Assembly: GCA_021823525.1 (NCBI GenBank)
Contig: JAKANY010000004.1
Location: forward strand, 41,995-105,994
Origin: Actinomycetes bacterium
GTDB lineage: Bacteria; Actinomycetota; Acidimicrobiia; Acidimicrobiales; RAAP-2
Length of the DNA: 64,000 nt
Direction of reading: 5' to 3'
Position 1 is the stretch's first letter, and each line of letters begins with the position of its first letter. Shown in pieces: positions 42,322 to 54,819 of the stretch. The position numbers and the translations under genes are program-made. Below the pieces are notes generated by a model, which worked only from the letters and a program-made list of their open reading frames with translations, searched no databases and had not been told where the DNA came from.

Positions 42322-43235
42322 GCGACGGCCTCCAGGTCCGCGGGGCCCGCAAGGGCGACCTGCGCGTCGAAGTCGCGGATGCGCCGGGTGAGGCCCGTCA
42401 GCACGGCGCCCGGCGGCATCTCGATCGAGACGGTGACCGTCGCGGGCAGGGCGCCCGTCGCTCGGACGAACTCGACGGGCGAGGTCAGCTGGCGCGCGAG
42501 CAGGTCGTGCCACTGGGCCCCGGTGTGGGCGGCGCCGTCCACGTTGGCGATGACCACGACGTCGCTCTCGCGCCACGTGACCGTGGCGAGCTGCGCGTCG
42601 AGGGCCGCCTGGGCCGGCGCCATGAGGGGCGAGTGGAAGGCCCCGCCGACCGGCAGGGGGGTGGCCCGGCGAAAGCCCAGTTCGCGGTGGACCGCGACCA
42701 GGTCGGCGAGGGCGTCGGGCGTCCCGCTGACGACTAGCTGGCCCGCGCCGTTGACGTTGGCGACCCACAGGTCGGCGCGACCCGCGAGGCGCCCCCGCGC
42801 CTCCTCGTCGCCGCCCAGGAGCGCGACCATCGAGCCCGCGCGCGCCTGCGCCGCGGCGGCCATGGCCGCGCCGCGCGTGGCGATGAGCCGCGCGCCGTCC
42901 TCCAGGCTGAGCACGCCGGCGGCCGTCAGGGCGCTGAACTCGCCCAGGCTGTGGCCCAGGTGGTAGCGGGGGCGCACGCCGCGTGCGAGCAGGTCGTGGT
43001 AGGCGACCAGCGAGAGGGCGAACGTGGCCAGCTGCGCGTTGTCGGTGCGGATGACCTCGTCGTCGCCGGCCTCGAGCAGCAGCCGCTCCACGTCCACGCC
43101 GGTGATCGCGGCGACCTCGCCCACGAGCGTCCAGTGGGCGCTCGCGGTCCAGGGTCGTCCCGCGCCCTGGCCGATGGCGCCTTGACCGGGGAAGAGGGCG
43201 ACCGTGTCGTCGCGCCACGCTGGTGCGCTGCTCAC
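42318..43235 (-). CDS. fabD: malonyl-CoA:ACP transacylase
   Basis: ALFPGQGA, YHLGHSLGEFSALTAAGVLSLEDGARLI, GAFHSPLM. Confidence 0.93.
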   Translation of the reverse strand: MSSAPAWRDDTVALFPGQGAIGQGAGRPWTASAHWTLVGEVAAITGVDVERLLLEAGDDEVIRTDNAQLATFALSLVAYHDLLARGVRPRYHLGHSLGEFSALTAAGVLSLEDGARLIATRGAAMAAAAQARAGSMVALLGGDEEARGRLAGRADLWVANVNGAGQLVVSGTPDALADLVAVHRELGFRRATPLPVGGAFHSPLMAPAQAALDAQLATVTWRESDVVVIANVDGAAHTGAQWHDLLARQLTSPVEFVRATGALPATVTVSIEMPPGAVLTGLTRRIRDFDAQVALAGPADLEAVA

Positions 43236-43283
43236 GGCGCCACGCTAACAGGGCGGGGGGCTCCAGCCGGGGGGCGTGCGGCG

Positions 43284-43367
43284 TGCCCGGAGTGGGACTC
43301 GAACCCACACACCCTTGCGAGTAAAGGCTTTTGAGGCCTCCGCGTCTACCGATTCCGCCATCCGGGC
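43284..43367 (-). tRNA. tRNA-Leu (anticodon CAA)
   Basis: GCCCGGA...TCCGGGC acceptor stem, D arm, anticodon loop CTCAAAA, extended variable arm, GTTCGAGTC; CCA not encoded. Confidence 0.93.
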
Positions 43368-43376
43368 TAGTCGGTC

Positions 43377-43383
43377 TACGGTA
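43377..43383. promoter_or_regulatory. symmetric -10-like heptamer TACGGTA between divergent tRNA-Leu(CAA) and menC
   Basis: TACGGT on +, TACCGT on -, 10 nt before the tRNA 5' end (same spacing as the other tRNA-Leu). Confidence 0.45.
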
Positions 43384-43415
43384 GCAGCATCGAACGGCGC
43401 GCCGGCACCCTGGAC

Positions 43416-44447
43416 GTGTGGCGCCATGACGTGCGCCTCGCGCGCGGGGTGAGCGCCGCTCACCAGCGCCACGACGTGCGCCCGCGCCTCTTCGCCCGCG
43501 CCGCCCAGGGCGACGACGTCGGCTACGGCGAGGTCGATCCGCAGCCCGTGGCGCTCAACGGGGACCCCGGGGTCGACGAGGTCCTCGAGGCCCTGCGCGA
43601 CGAGGTCGGCCCGCGCCTCGGCGAGATCACGCGCCGCGAGGGGCGCCTGCCGTCGTGGCAGCGGGTGGCGCACCTGGCCGCCTCGCGGCCCGCCTCGCGC
43701 TTCGCCTGGGCGCTCGTGGAGATGGCCCTGCTGGACCAGGACCTGCGCCGCACGTCGCGCTCGACGCCCCTGGGCTGGCGCGACGGGGGCGAGGTCGGGG
43801 TGCTGGCGACCGTCTCGCTCCTGGACCCGCCACCCGAGGGGATCCGGCGAGCCGATCGCCTCCGGGCCAAGTTGCGCCCGGGCACGTGGGACGACGCCAC
43901 GGTGTCGTGGCTGGCCGCGCAGGCGACGCCGGTCCTGCTCGACTACAACGGCTCGGCGGGATCGCCCGCGCAGGTGCTCGCGGACTGGGATGCCCTGGCG
44001 CCGCGGCTCGCGATCGTCGCGATCGAGCAGCCTTTCGCCCCCGGGGACCTGGCCAGCGCGGCCGAGCTGGCCGCGCGCTGCCCGGTGCCCCTGAGCGTCG
44101 ACGAGGGGGTCCGCTCGTGGCAGGACGTGCGCCTGGTCGCGGCGCACGGCGCGGCCCGCCTGGTGTGCGTCAAGCCCGCGCGGGTGGGAGGGCTCGCCGT
44201 CGCGCGCGCCCTGTGCCACCGGGCTGGCGCGGCGGGGCTGCGGCCCTACGTCGGGGGCTTCTTCGAGTCGCCACTCGGACGCAGCGCTCTGCGCCTGGTG
44301 GCGCGCGACGCGGTGGACGAGCCGAGCGACGTCGGCCCGGTCGGCGTCGACGAGGAGGCCGAGGTGGACGAGGACGGGGCGGGCCTGGGGTTCCGCTTGC
44401 GCGCGGTGGTGACGGAGGGTGCGCCAGGCTTCGTGCTGGCGTGGTAG
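43416..44447 (+). CDS. menC: o-succinylbenzoate synthase (enolase superfamily)
   Basis: VLLDYNGS, VAIEQPFAPGD, PLSVDEGVRSW, ARLVCVKPARVGGL; true start uncertain (see findings). Confidence 0.82.
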   Translation: MWRHDVRLARGVSAAHQRHDVRPRLFARAAQGDDVGYGEVDPQPVALNGDPGVDEVLEALRDEVGPRLGEITRREGRLPSWQRVAHLAASRPASRFAWALVEMALLDQDLRRTSRSTPLGWRDGGEVGVLATVSLLDPPPEGIRRADRLRAKLRPGTWDDATVSWLAAQATPVLLDYNGSAGSPAQVLADWDALAPRLAIVAIEQPFAPGDLASAAELAARCPVPLSVDEGVRSWQDVRLVAAHGAARLVCVKPARVGGLAVARALCHRAGAAGLRPYVGGFFESPLGRSALRLVARDAVDEPSDVGPVGVDEEAEVDEDGAGLGFRLRAVVTEGAPGFVLAW

Positions 44448-44465
44448 GACCCTACACTGAGGGCG

Positions 44466-44786
44466 ATGAGCTCTCGCTCGCAGCGGCGCCGGCTGGAGGA
44501 CTCCCAGCGGCGTCTGAGCACCGCGCGCGAGAGCCTGCACGTGCTCGAGGAGCAGGTCGCGGTGTGGAACGCCGCGCTCGACGAGGCGCGGATCCGGGCG
44601 CTAGTGTCAGAGACCCCGGCGCAAGCCCAGGAGTACGAGGAGTTGTCGCGTCACGTGGCGGTCGCGGCGGCCGAGTTGCAGCGGCGCCGGCGCGAGGTGG
44701 GAGAGTTGCTGGCGGAGCGCGACGAGCTGCTGCGCTCGTGGGAACCGAAGGACGGCGATGGAACGACGAGTAGTGATCGCGGATGA
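44466..44786 (+). CDS. small coiled-coil protein of unknown function upstream of the ANTAR regulator
   Basis: 106 aa, heptad-rich RRRLEDSQRRLSTARESLHVLEEQVAVWNAALDEARIRALVSE; TACACT box 7 nt before ATG; 29-nt overlap with next gene. Confidence 0.7.
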   Translation: MSSRSQRRRLEDSQRRLSTARESLHVLEEQVAVWNAALDEARIRALVSETPAQAQEYEELSRHVAVAAAELQRRRREVGELLAERDELLRSWEPKDGDGTTSSDRG

Positions 44787-45330
44787 CGAGTCGATCATCC
44801 GGCTCGACCTCAAGGAGATGCTCGAGAGCGACGGCTACCTGGTCGTGGGCGAGGCCGGGCGCGGCGACGACGCCCTGGCGCTGATCGAGGAGCACCACCC
44901 CGACCTGGCGCTGCTGGACATCAAGATGCCGGGGCTGGACGGCATCGAGGTCGCGCGCGCGGTGCAGGGCCGGGGCACGGTCGTCGTGCTGCTGACCGCC
45001 TTCAGCCAGCGCACGCTCATCGAGAACGCTCGCGACGCGGGCGTCGCCGCGTACCTGGTCAAGCCGTTCCGCTCGAGCGAGCTGCTGCCCAAGCTGGCCG
45101 CGATCCTCGACCCGAGCGCCGTCGAGCCCGCGGCGGGACCCGACCCGCACCGGGCCGACGACAAGATCGAGACGCGCGAGCTGGTCCAGCGCGCCAAGCA
45201 GCGCCTGATGGAGGACCGGGGGCTCGACGAGCCCACGGCCTTCGAGACCATCCAGCAGTCGGCCATGCGGGCGCGCGTGCGGATGCGCGACGTGGCCCAG
45301 CAGATCCTGCGCGGGGAGTTCGGTGGCTGA
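44758..45330 (+). CDS. pdtaR: ANTAR-domain response regulator (PdtaR-like)
   Basis: Receiver domain (ADDESIIRLDLKEML, LLDIKMPGLDG, LTAF, YLVKPF) plus C-terminal ANTAR helices; located before polA as in M. tuberculosis. Confidence 0.9.
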   Translation: MERRVVIADDESIIRLDLKEMLESDGYLVVGEAGRGDDALALIEEHHPDLALLDIKMPGLDGIEVARAVQGRGTVVVLLTAFSQRTLIENARDAGVAAYLVKPFRSSELLPKLAAILDPSAVEPAAGPDPHRADDKIETRELVQRAKQRLMEDRGLDEPTAFETIQQSAMRARVRMRDVAQQILRGEFGG

Positions 45331-47917
45331 GCCGGCCCCCGGGGGCCCGTGGGTCCTCCTCGACGGGATGTCGCTCGCCTTTCGCGCCTTCTTCGCCCTC
45401 AGCACCGAGATGACGACCGCCGAGGGCGTCCCGACCAACGCCCTGCACGGCTTCGCCGGGATGCTCCACACGCTGATCCGCACCCAGAGGCCCTCGGCGC
45501 TGGTCGTGGCCATCGACCTGCCGGGAGGGTCGTTCCGCAACCGCCTGACGGGCGACTACAAGGGCGGGCGCGCGGCGACGCCGCCCGAGCTCGAGCCCCA
45601 GTTCGACTTCATCGCCGGCCTGTGCCGGGTCCTGGGCATCCCGGTGGTGGGGGTCGCGGACTACGAGGCCGACGACGTGCTCGCCACGCTGGCCACCTGG
45701 GGTCGCGATCGCGGGCGCGAGGTCGTGGTGGTGTCGGGGGACCGCGACACCTTCCAGCTGGTGCAGGACCCCTACGTCCGGGTGCTCTACAACCGGCGCG
45801 GCGTGTCCGAGTACGACCTCTACGACGAGGCGGGGATCCGGGCGCGCTGCGGGGTCGAGCCGGCGCGCTACCCTCAGCTCGCCGCGCTGCGCGGCGACGC
45901 GTCGGACAACCTGCCCGGGGTGCCCGGCGTCGGCGAGAAGACCGCCGCCAAACTGCTCGAGCGCTTCGGCGACCTCGAGGGCATCCTGGCGCACCTCGAG
46001 GAGCTGACGCCCAAGCTGCGCGAGAACCTCGCGGAGCACCGGGACCGGGCGCGCGCGAACGAGACCCTGATGCGCCTGGTGCGCCAGGTCCCGCTGCCGG
46101 TGTCCGTCGAGGACCTCCACCTGGGCGGGTGGCGGCGCCAGGAGGTGAGCACCTTCTTCGAGCGATTCCAGATGCGTGCGATGAGCCAGCGCTTCCTCCA
46201 GCTGCTCGACGAGGGTCTGCTGGGACCCCCGGGCGACGGGGAGATCGTGGCGCGCGACGCGCCGCCGGGGCGCGAGCTCCTCGAGGTGGACCTCGACGCG
46301 CTCGGGGGTGCGGGGCCCGTCGTCGTGGCCGTGCGCGAGGGGATCGTGGCGGTGCTCGACGAGGCGAGCGCTCGCGTGGCCGTCGCGCCCCTGGCGGCGT
46401 GGCTCGCGCGCGACGGGGGGCGCGCGCTGATCGGCCACGATCTCAAGGGGCTGGTGCGCGCGCTCCTCGAGGCGGGTCACGAGGCGACGTTGCGCGACGA
46501 TAGCGCGCTCATGGCCTACCTGGTCGACTCGGTCAGCGGGAGCTACGACCTCGCCTCGGTCGCCCAGCGCACGCTGGGCGCCCCGGCGCCCGCGTCGGGG
46601 CAGCTCTTCGCCGATCAGGGTGCGGACCTGCGCGAGGAAGTCGCGTTGGTGGCGCGGGTCGGCGAGCGCCTGCGCACCGAGATCGACGCGTGGGAGCTGC
46701 GCCGCGTCTACGAGGACATCGAGCTGCCCCTGGTGAGCGTCCTGGCGCGCATGGAGATGGTGGGCGTGGGGGTCGACGCGGACATGCTGCGCGCCATCGG
46801 CCGCGAGTTCGCCGCCGAGGCCGCGCAGCTCGACGCGCGGATCCAGGAGCTCGCCGGGCACCCCTTCAAGGTCAACTCCTCGGCCCAGCTCCAGCAGGTC
46901 CTGTTCTCCGAGCTCGGCCTGCGACCGGTACGCCGCATCAAGACGGGGTTCTCGACCGATGCCGCGAGCCTCGAGGCGATGGTCGACCAGCACCCGATCG
47001 TCGAGCACCTGCTGCGCTACCGCGAGGTCGAGAAGCTGCGCAGCACCTACGGGACGTCGCTCGTCGAGAGCGTCGGGACCGACGGGCGCATCCACGCGGT
47101 GTTCAACCAGATGGTCGCGCGCACCGGGCGCATCTCGTCGGAGGGCCCCAACCTGCACAACATCCCCGTGCGCACGGCCGAGGGCCGTCGGCTGCGCACC
47201 GCGTTCGTGCCACCGCCGGGGTGGTGGCTCGCCGTGGCCGACTACAACCAGATCGAGCTGCGGATCCTCGCGCACCTGTCCCAGGACGTCGGGCTGCTCG
47301 CCGCGTTCGCGGCCGGCAGCGACGTGCACCGCCAGATCGCCTCGCTGGTCTTCGGCGTGGCGCCCGAGGAGGTCACCCACGAGCAGCGCGAGCAGGCCAA
47401 GGCCGTCTCCTACGGCCTGGCCTACGGCATGGAGTCCTTCGGGCTGAGCCGGCGGCTCGGACTGCCCGTCGCCCACGCCCGCGAGATCATGGAGCGCTAC
47501 TTCGCCGGCTTCCCCACCGTGCGCCAGTACATGGACCAGACCGTCGCCGAGATCCGCGAGCGCGGCTACTCGCGCACCGAGTGGGGCCGGATCCGCCCCT
47601 TCCCCGATCTGGCGACCGCCACGGGCGCCCAGCGGGCCGCCGTCGAGCGCCAGGCGATGAACGCCGGCATCCAGGGAATGGCCGCCGACGTCTTCAAGTC
47701 GGCGCTGGTGCGCCTGGACCGCGCGCTGAGCGCGGGACCGTGGCGATCGCGCCTCGTGCTCCAGGTCCACGACGAGGTCGTGGTCGAGGTGCCCGAGGAG
47801 GAGCGGCTCGAGGTGGGCCCGGTCATCACCACCGCGCTCACCGAGGCGGCGAGCCTGAGCGTGCCCCTCGAGATCTCCCTGCGCTGGGGTCGGGACTGGG
47901 CGGCGGCCAAGGGGTGA
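45323..47917 (+). CDS. polA: DNA polymerase I
   Basis: N-terminal 5' nuclease; polymerase motifs ADYNQIELRILAHLSQD, QAKAVSYGLAYGMESFGLS, LVLQVHDEVVVE. Confidence 0.97.
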   Translation: MAEPAPGGPWVLLDGMSLAFRAFFALSTEMTTAEGVPTNALHGFAGMLHTLIRTQRPSALVVAIDLPGGSFRNRLTGDYKGGRAATPPELEPQFDFIAGLCRVLGIPVVGVADYEADDVLATLATWGRDRGREVVVVSGDRDTFQLVQDPYVRVLYNRRGVSEYDLYDEAGIRARCGVEPARYPQLAALRGDASDNLPGVPGVGEKTAAKLLERFGDLEGILAHLEELTPKLRENLAEHRDRARANETLMRLVRQVPLPVSVEDLHLGGWRRQEVSTFFERFQMRAMSQRFLQLLDEGLLGPPGDGEIVARDAPPGRELLEVDLDALGGAGPVVVAVREGIVAVLDEASARVAVAPLAAWLARDGGRALIGHDLKGLVRALLEAGHEATLRDDSALMAYLVDSVSGSYDLASVAQRTLGAPAPASGQLFADQGADLREEVALVARVGERLRTEIDAWELRRVYEDIELPLVSVLARMEMVGVGVDADMLRAIGREFAAEAAQLDARIQELAGHPFKVNSSAQLQQVLFSELGLRPVRRIKTGFSTDAASLEAMVDQHPIVEHLLRYREVEKLRSTYGTSLVESVGTDGRIHAVFNQMVARTGRISSEGPNLHNIPVRTAEGRRLRTAFVPPPGWWLAVADYNQIELRILAHLSQDVGLLAAFAAGSDVHRQIASLVFGVAPEEVTHEQREQAKAVSYGLAYGMESFGLSRRLGLPVAHAREIMERYFAGFPTVRQYMDQTVAEIRERGYSRTEWGRIRPFPDLATATGAQRAAVERQAMNAGIQGMAADVFKSALVRLDRALSAGPWRSRLVLQVHDEVVVEVPEEERLEVGPVITTALTEAASLSVPLEISLRWGRDWAAAKG

Positions 47918-48010
47918 CGCTGCGCTAGGCTTGTCGACCGGGTCGGCACCGGAGGCCCCCACGGTATCGTCCAGTCAGATCCCGGTGCGATCACGAAAAA
48001 GGCAGTTCGC

Positions 48011-49339
48011 ATGACGGAAGGCTCGCTCCTCTCCAGTGTCCCGATGGGGACGTTCGACGCAGAGGGCAACTACACCCCCCGGGTGGTCACCGAGGACAAC
48101 CTGGTGGGCACCGAGCTGGCCGACCTGGTCGGCAGCACCGTTCTCGAGTTCGATGACGGGGACCTGGTCCTGGGCACCGTGGTCAAGATCGACCGCGACG
48201 AAGTTCTCCTGGACATCGGGTTCAAGTCCGAGGGCGTCATCCCGGCGCGGGAGCTCTCGATCCGCAACGACGTCGATCCGCGCGACGTGGTCTCGCTGGG
48301 CGAGCGCGTCGAGTGCCTGGTCCTCCAGAAGGAGGACAAGGAGGGACGCCTGGTCCTGTCCAAGAAGCGGGCCCAGTACGAGAAGGCCTGGGCCACGATC
48401 GAGGACTTGAAGGCCCGCAACGAGGTCGTCAAGGGCGTCGTCATCGAGGTCGTCAAGGGCGGCCTGATCGTCGACATCGGCCTGCGGGGCTTCCTGCCCG
48501 CCTCCCTGGTCGAGCTGCGCCGCGTCCGCGAGCTGCAGCCCTACATCGGCAAGACCGTCGAGGCCAAGATCATCGAGCTCGACCGCAACCGCAACAACGT
48601 CGTGCTGTCGCGCCGCGCGTGGCTCGAGGAGACCCAGAAGGAGCAGCGCGGGGACTTCCTCAACAACCTCAAGCCCGGCGAGCGCCGCAAGGGCGTGGTG
48701 TCCTCGGTGGTCAACTTCGGCGCCTTCGTCGACCTGGGTGGCATGGACGGGCTGATCCACGTCTCGGAGCTGTCCTGGAAGCACATCGACCACCCCAGCC
48801 AGGTGGTGGCCGTGGGCGACGAGGTCGAGGTCGAGGTCCTGGACGTCGACTACTCCAAGGAGCGCATCTCGCTGTCGCTCAAGGCGACCCAGATGGACCC
48901 GTGGCAGGTGTTCGCCGAGGGGCACGCGGTGGACCAGCTGGTCTACGGGCGCGTCACGAAGCTGGTGCCCTTCGGAGCCTTCGTCCAGGTCGGCGACGGG
49001 ATCGAAGGCCTGGTGCACATCTCGGAGATGGCCACGCACCACGTGGACTCGCCCGACCAGGTGGTCTCGCCCGGCGAGGAGCTGTGGGTCAAGATCATCG
49101 AGCTGGACACCGGGCGCCGGCGCATCAGCCTGTCGATCAAGCAGGCCCTCGAGGGCGGCGAGGTCTCGGCCGAGTACCGCGAGGCGTTCGGCGAGCACGC
49201 CTACGACGCCGAGGGCAACTACATCGGCGGGATCGACTACGGCGAGTTCACGCCCGAGACCGAGGCGCAGGCGGCGTGGGCCGACTACGCCGCCGAGGCG
49301 ACGAGTCGAGGCGACGAGACCGCCGAGACCGCCGAGTAG
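48011..49339 (+). CDS. rpsA: 30S ribosomal protein S1
   Basis: Four S1 repeats, e.g. GVVSSVVNFGAFVDLGGMDGLIHVSELSWKHIDHP. Confidence 0.97.
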   Translation: MTEGSLLSSVPMGTFDAEGNYTPRVVTEDNLVGTELADLVGSTVLEFDDGDLVLGTVVKIDRDEVLLDIGFKSEGVIPARELSIRNDVDPRDVVSLGERVECLVLQKEDKEGRLVLSKKRAQYEKAWATIEDLKARNEVVKGVVIEVVKGGLIVDIGLRGFLPASLVELRRVRELQPYIGKTVEAKIIELDRNRNNVVLSRRAWLEETQKEQRGDFLNNLKPGERRKGVVSSVVNFGAFVDLGGMDGLIHVSELSWKHIDHPSQVVAVGDEVEVEVLDVDYSKERISLSLKATQMDPWQVFAEGHAVDQLVYGRVTKLVPFGAFVQVGDGIEGLVHISEMATHHVDSPDQVVSPGEELWVKIIELDTGRRRISLSIKQALEGGEVSAEYREAFGEHAYDAEGNYIGGIDYGEFTPETEAQAAWADYAAEATSRGDETAETAE

Positions 49340-49388
49340 CGCCTCCTCGTCCGGCTCTCGCCTCGGGCGGGGTCGCTACGGTGGTCCG

Positions 49389-49979
49389 GTGATGGTGATC
49401 GTCCTGAGCGGCGGGATCGGCGCGGGCAAGAGCGCGGTCGGGGAGTACCTGCGCCAGCGCGGCTGGCCGGTGCTGGACGCCGACGAGGCCGCGCGCGCGG
49501 TGACCGAGCCCGGCACGCCCGCGTGGCGGGCGATCGTCGACGCGTTCGGCACCGCGGTGCTGCGTTCCGACGGGTCGCTGGACCGGGCGTTCCTCGCCGA
49601 CGTGGTCTTCCGCGACGCCGCGGCGCGCCGCCGACTCGAGGCGATCACGCACCCGGCGATCCACGCGCGACTGCGCGCGCAAGTCGCGGATCTGGGCGCG
49701 CCCATCGTGTTCGTGGCGGTGCCCCTCTACGAGCCGGCGCTGCGCGCGGCGATGGGGGCGAGTGCGGTGTGGGCGGTCGTCGCGCGCCCCGAGACAGCCC
49801 TGGCGCGTCTGGTCGGCCCGCGGGGGCTGAGCGAGGACGACGCCCGGAGGCGCCTGGCGTCCCAGGTGGACAACGACGCGCGGCGGGCGTGGGCCGACGT
49901 GGTGATCGAGAACGACGGCACCCTCGAGGAGCTGCACACCGCCGTCGACCGGGCGCTGGCCGCCCTGGGGGCGCCGTGA
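49389..49979 (+). CDS. coaE: dephospho-CoA kinase
   Basis: [34 protein letters not shown]. Confidence 0.93.
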   Translation: MMVIVLSGGIGAGKSAVGEYLRQRGWPVLDADEAARAVTEPGTPAWRAIVDAFGTAVLRSDGSLDRAFLADVVFRDAAARRRLEAITHPAIHARLRAQVADLGAPIVFVAVPLYEPALRAAMGASAVWAVVARPETALARLVGPRGLSEDDARRRLASQVDNDARRAWADVVIENDGTLEELHTAVDRALAALGAP

Positions 49980-51984
49980 GCGCCTTTCTGGTCGAGTCAC
50001 CCTTCGCGCCCGCGGGCGATCAGCCGGCGGCCATCGAGGCCCTGGCGCGGGGTGTCGACAGCGGCCTGCGGTTCCAGACGCTCGAGGGCATCACCGGCAG
50101 CGGCAAGACGGCGACGATCGCCTGGCTGGTCGAGCGGGTCCAGCGCCCGACCCTGATCCTCGAGCCCAACAAGTCCCTCGCCGCCCAGCTCGCCGCCGAG
50201 CTGCGCGAGATGATGCCCTCGAACCGCGTCGAGTTCTTCGTCTCGTACTACGACTACTACCAGCCCGAGGCCTACATCCCGCGCACCGATACCTACATCG
50301 AGAAGGACAGCTCGATCAACGAGGAGATCGACCGGCTGCGCCACGCCGCAACCTCGTCGCTGCTGACGCGGCGTGACACCATCGTGGTCGCCTCGGTGTC
50401 GTGCATCTACGGCTTGGGCAGCCCGCTCGAGTACCGGGACCGGATGCTGCCCCTGCGCGTGGGTGACGTGGTCGACCAGCGGGCGCTATTGGGCCGGCTC
50501 ATCGAGATGCAGTACGCGCGTAACGAGCTGACCCTGCAGCGCGGGACCTTCCGCGCCCACGGCGACACCATCGAGATCCAGCCCGCCTACGCCAACGAGG
50601 CGCTGCGCGTCTCGACGCTCTTCGACGAGATCGAGTCGCTGACGTTCTTCGACCCACTGACCAACACGGCGCGCGGCCAGGTCCCCGAGACCACGATCTT
50701 CGCGGCCTCGCACTACGCGACGGGGGCCGAGACCCTGGCCCGGGCGTGCCGCTCCATCGAGGAGGAGCTGGGAGGGCGCCTGGCCCAGCTCACCGCCCAG
50801 GGGCGCCTCCTGGAGGCCCAGCGGCTGCGCCAGCGCACCGAGTACGACCTCGAGATGCTCGAGGAGACCGGGATCTGCTCGGGCGTGGAGAACTACGCGC
50901 GCCACCTGGACGGCCGGGCGGCGGGCGAGCGACCCTACACTCTGCTCGACTACTTCCCCGAGGACTACCTGGTCGTGGTGGACGAGTCCCACGTCGCCGT
51001 GCCCCAGGTGCGCGGCCAGTTCGCCGGCGACCGCTCGCGCAAGGACGTGCTGGTCGAGCACGGGTTCCGCCTGCCGAGCGCCTTGGACAACCGGCCGCTC
51101 AACTTCGACGAGTTCATCGACCTGGTGCCCCAGATCGTGTTCGTCTCGGCGACGCCCGGGCCCTACGAGCTCGAGGTCAGCGACCAGGTGGTCGAGCAGG
51201 TGATCCGTCCGACGGGTCTGGTCGACCCCGAGGTGCTGCTGGTGCCCACGCGCCACCAGATCGACGACCTGCGCGGGCGCCTCGACGTGGTGATCGCCCG
51301 GGGGGAGCGGGCGCTGGTGACGACCCTGACCAAGAAGATGGCCGAGGACCTCACCGCGTTCCTGGCCAAGGCGGGCTACCGCGTGCAGTACCTGCACAGC
51401 GACATCGACACCATCGCGCGCATCGAGATCCTGCGCGACCTGCGCACCGGCGCCTTCGACGTGCTGGTGGGCATCAACCTGCTGCGCGAGGGGCTCGACC
51501 TGCCCGAGGTCTCGCTGGTCGCGGTCCTCGACGCGGACAAGGAGGGGTTCTTGCGCTCGCGCAGCGCCCTCATCCAGACGATCGGGCGCGCCGCGCGCAA
51601 CGCCAACGGCCAGGCCGTCCTCTACGGGGACCTGCTGACCGACTCGATCCGCGAGGCCCTGGCCACCACCGAGCACCGGCGCCGCCGCCAGCTGGCCCAC
51701 AATGCCGAGCACGGCATCGAGCCGCGCACGATCACCAAGTCGGTCAACGACATCCTGGGCCGGCTGCGCAGCGACTCGCCGGCCAGCGCGCGCGCCGCCG
51801 CCCCGACGACGTCCCTGGAGGAGCCGCCGGCGCCCGTGGAGGCCGCGGAGATCGCGCGCGTGGAGGAGGCGATGCTGCGCGCGGCCGACGAGCTGCGCTT
51901 CGAGGAGGCCGCGGCGCTGCGCGACGTCCTCTACAGCCTGCGGCGCCCGGGCGTCGCGCTGTCTGGTCCGGGTGCCGACGAGTC

Positions 51985-51988
<4 letters not shown>
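49976..51988 (+). CDS. uvrB: excinuclease ABC subunit B
   Basis: [57 protein letters not shown]-terminal UVR motif. Confidence 0.97.

Positions 51989-54815
<2,827 letters not shown>

Positions 54816-54819
<4 letters not shown>

Noticed and set aside
45323-47917. Loss of proofreading in PolA as a novelty
   Set aside because: Degenerate 3'-5' exonuclease domains are common in bacterial Pol I, including Actinobacteria.
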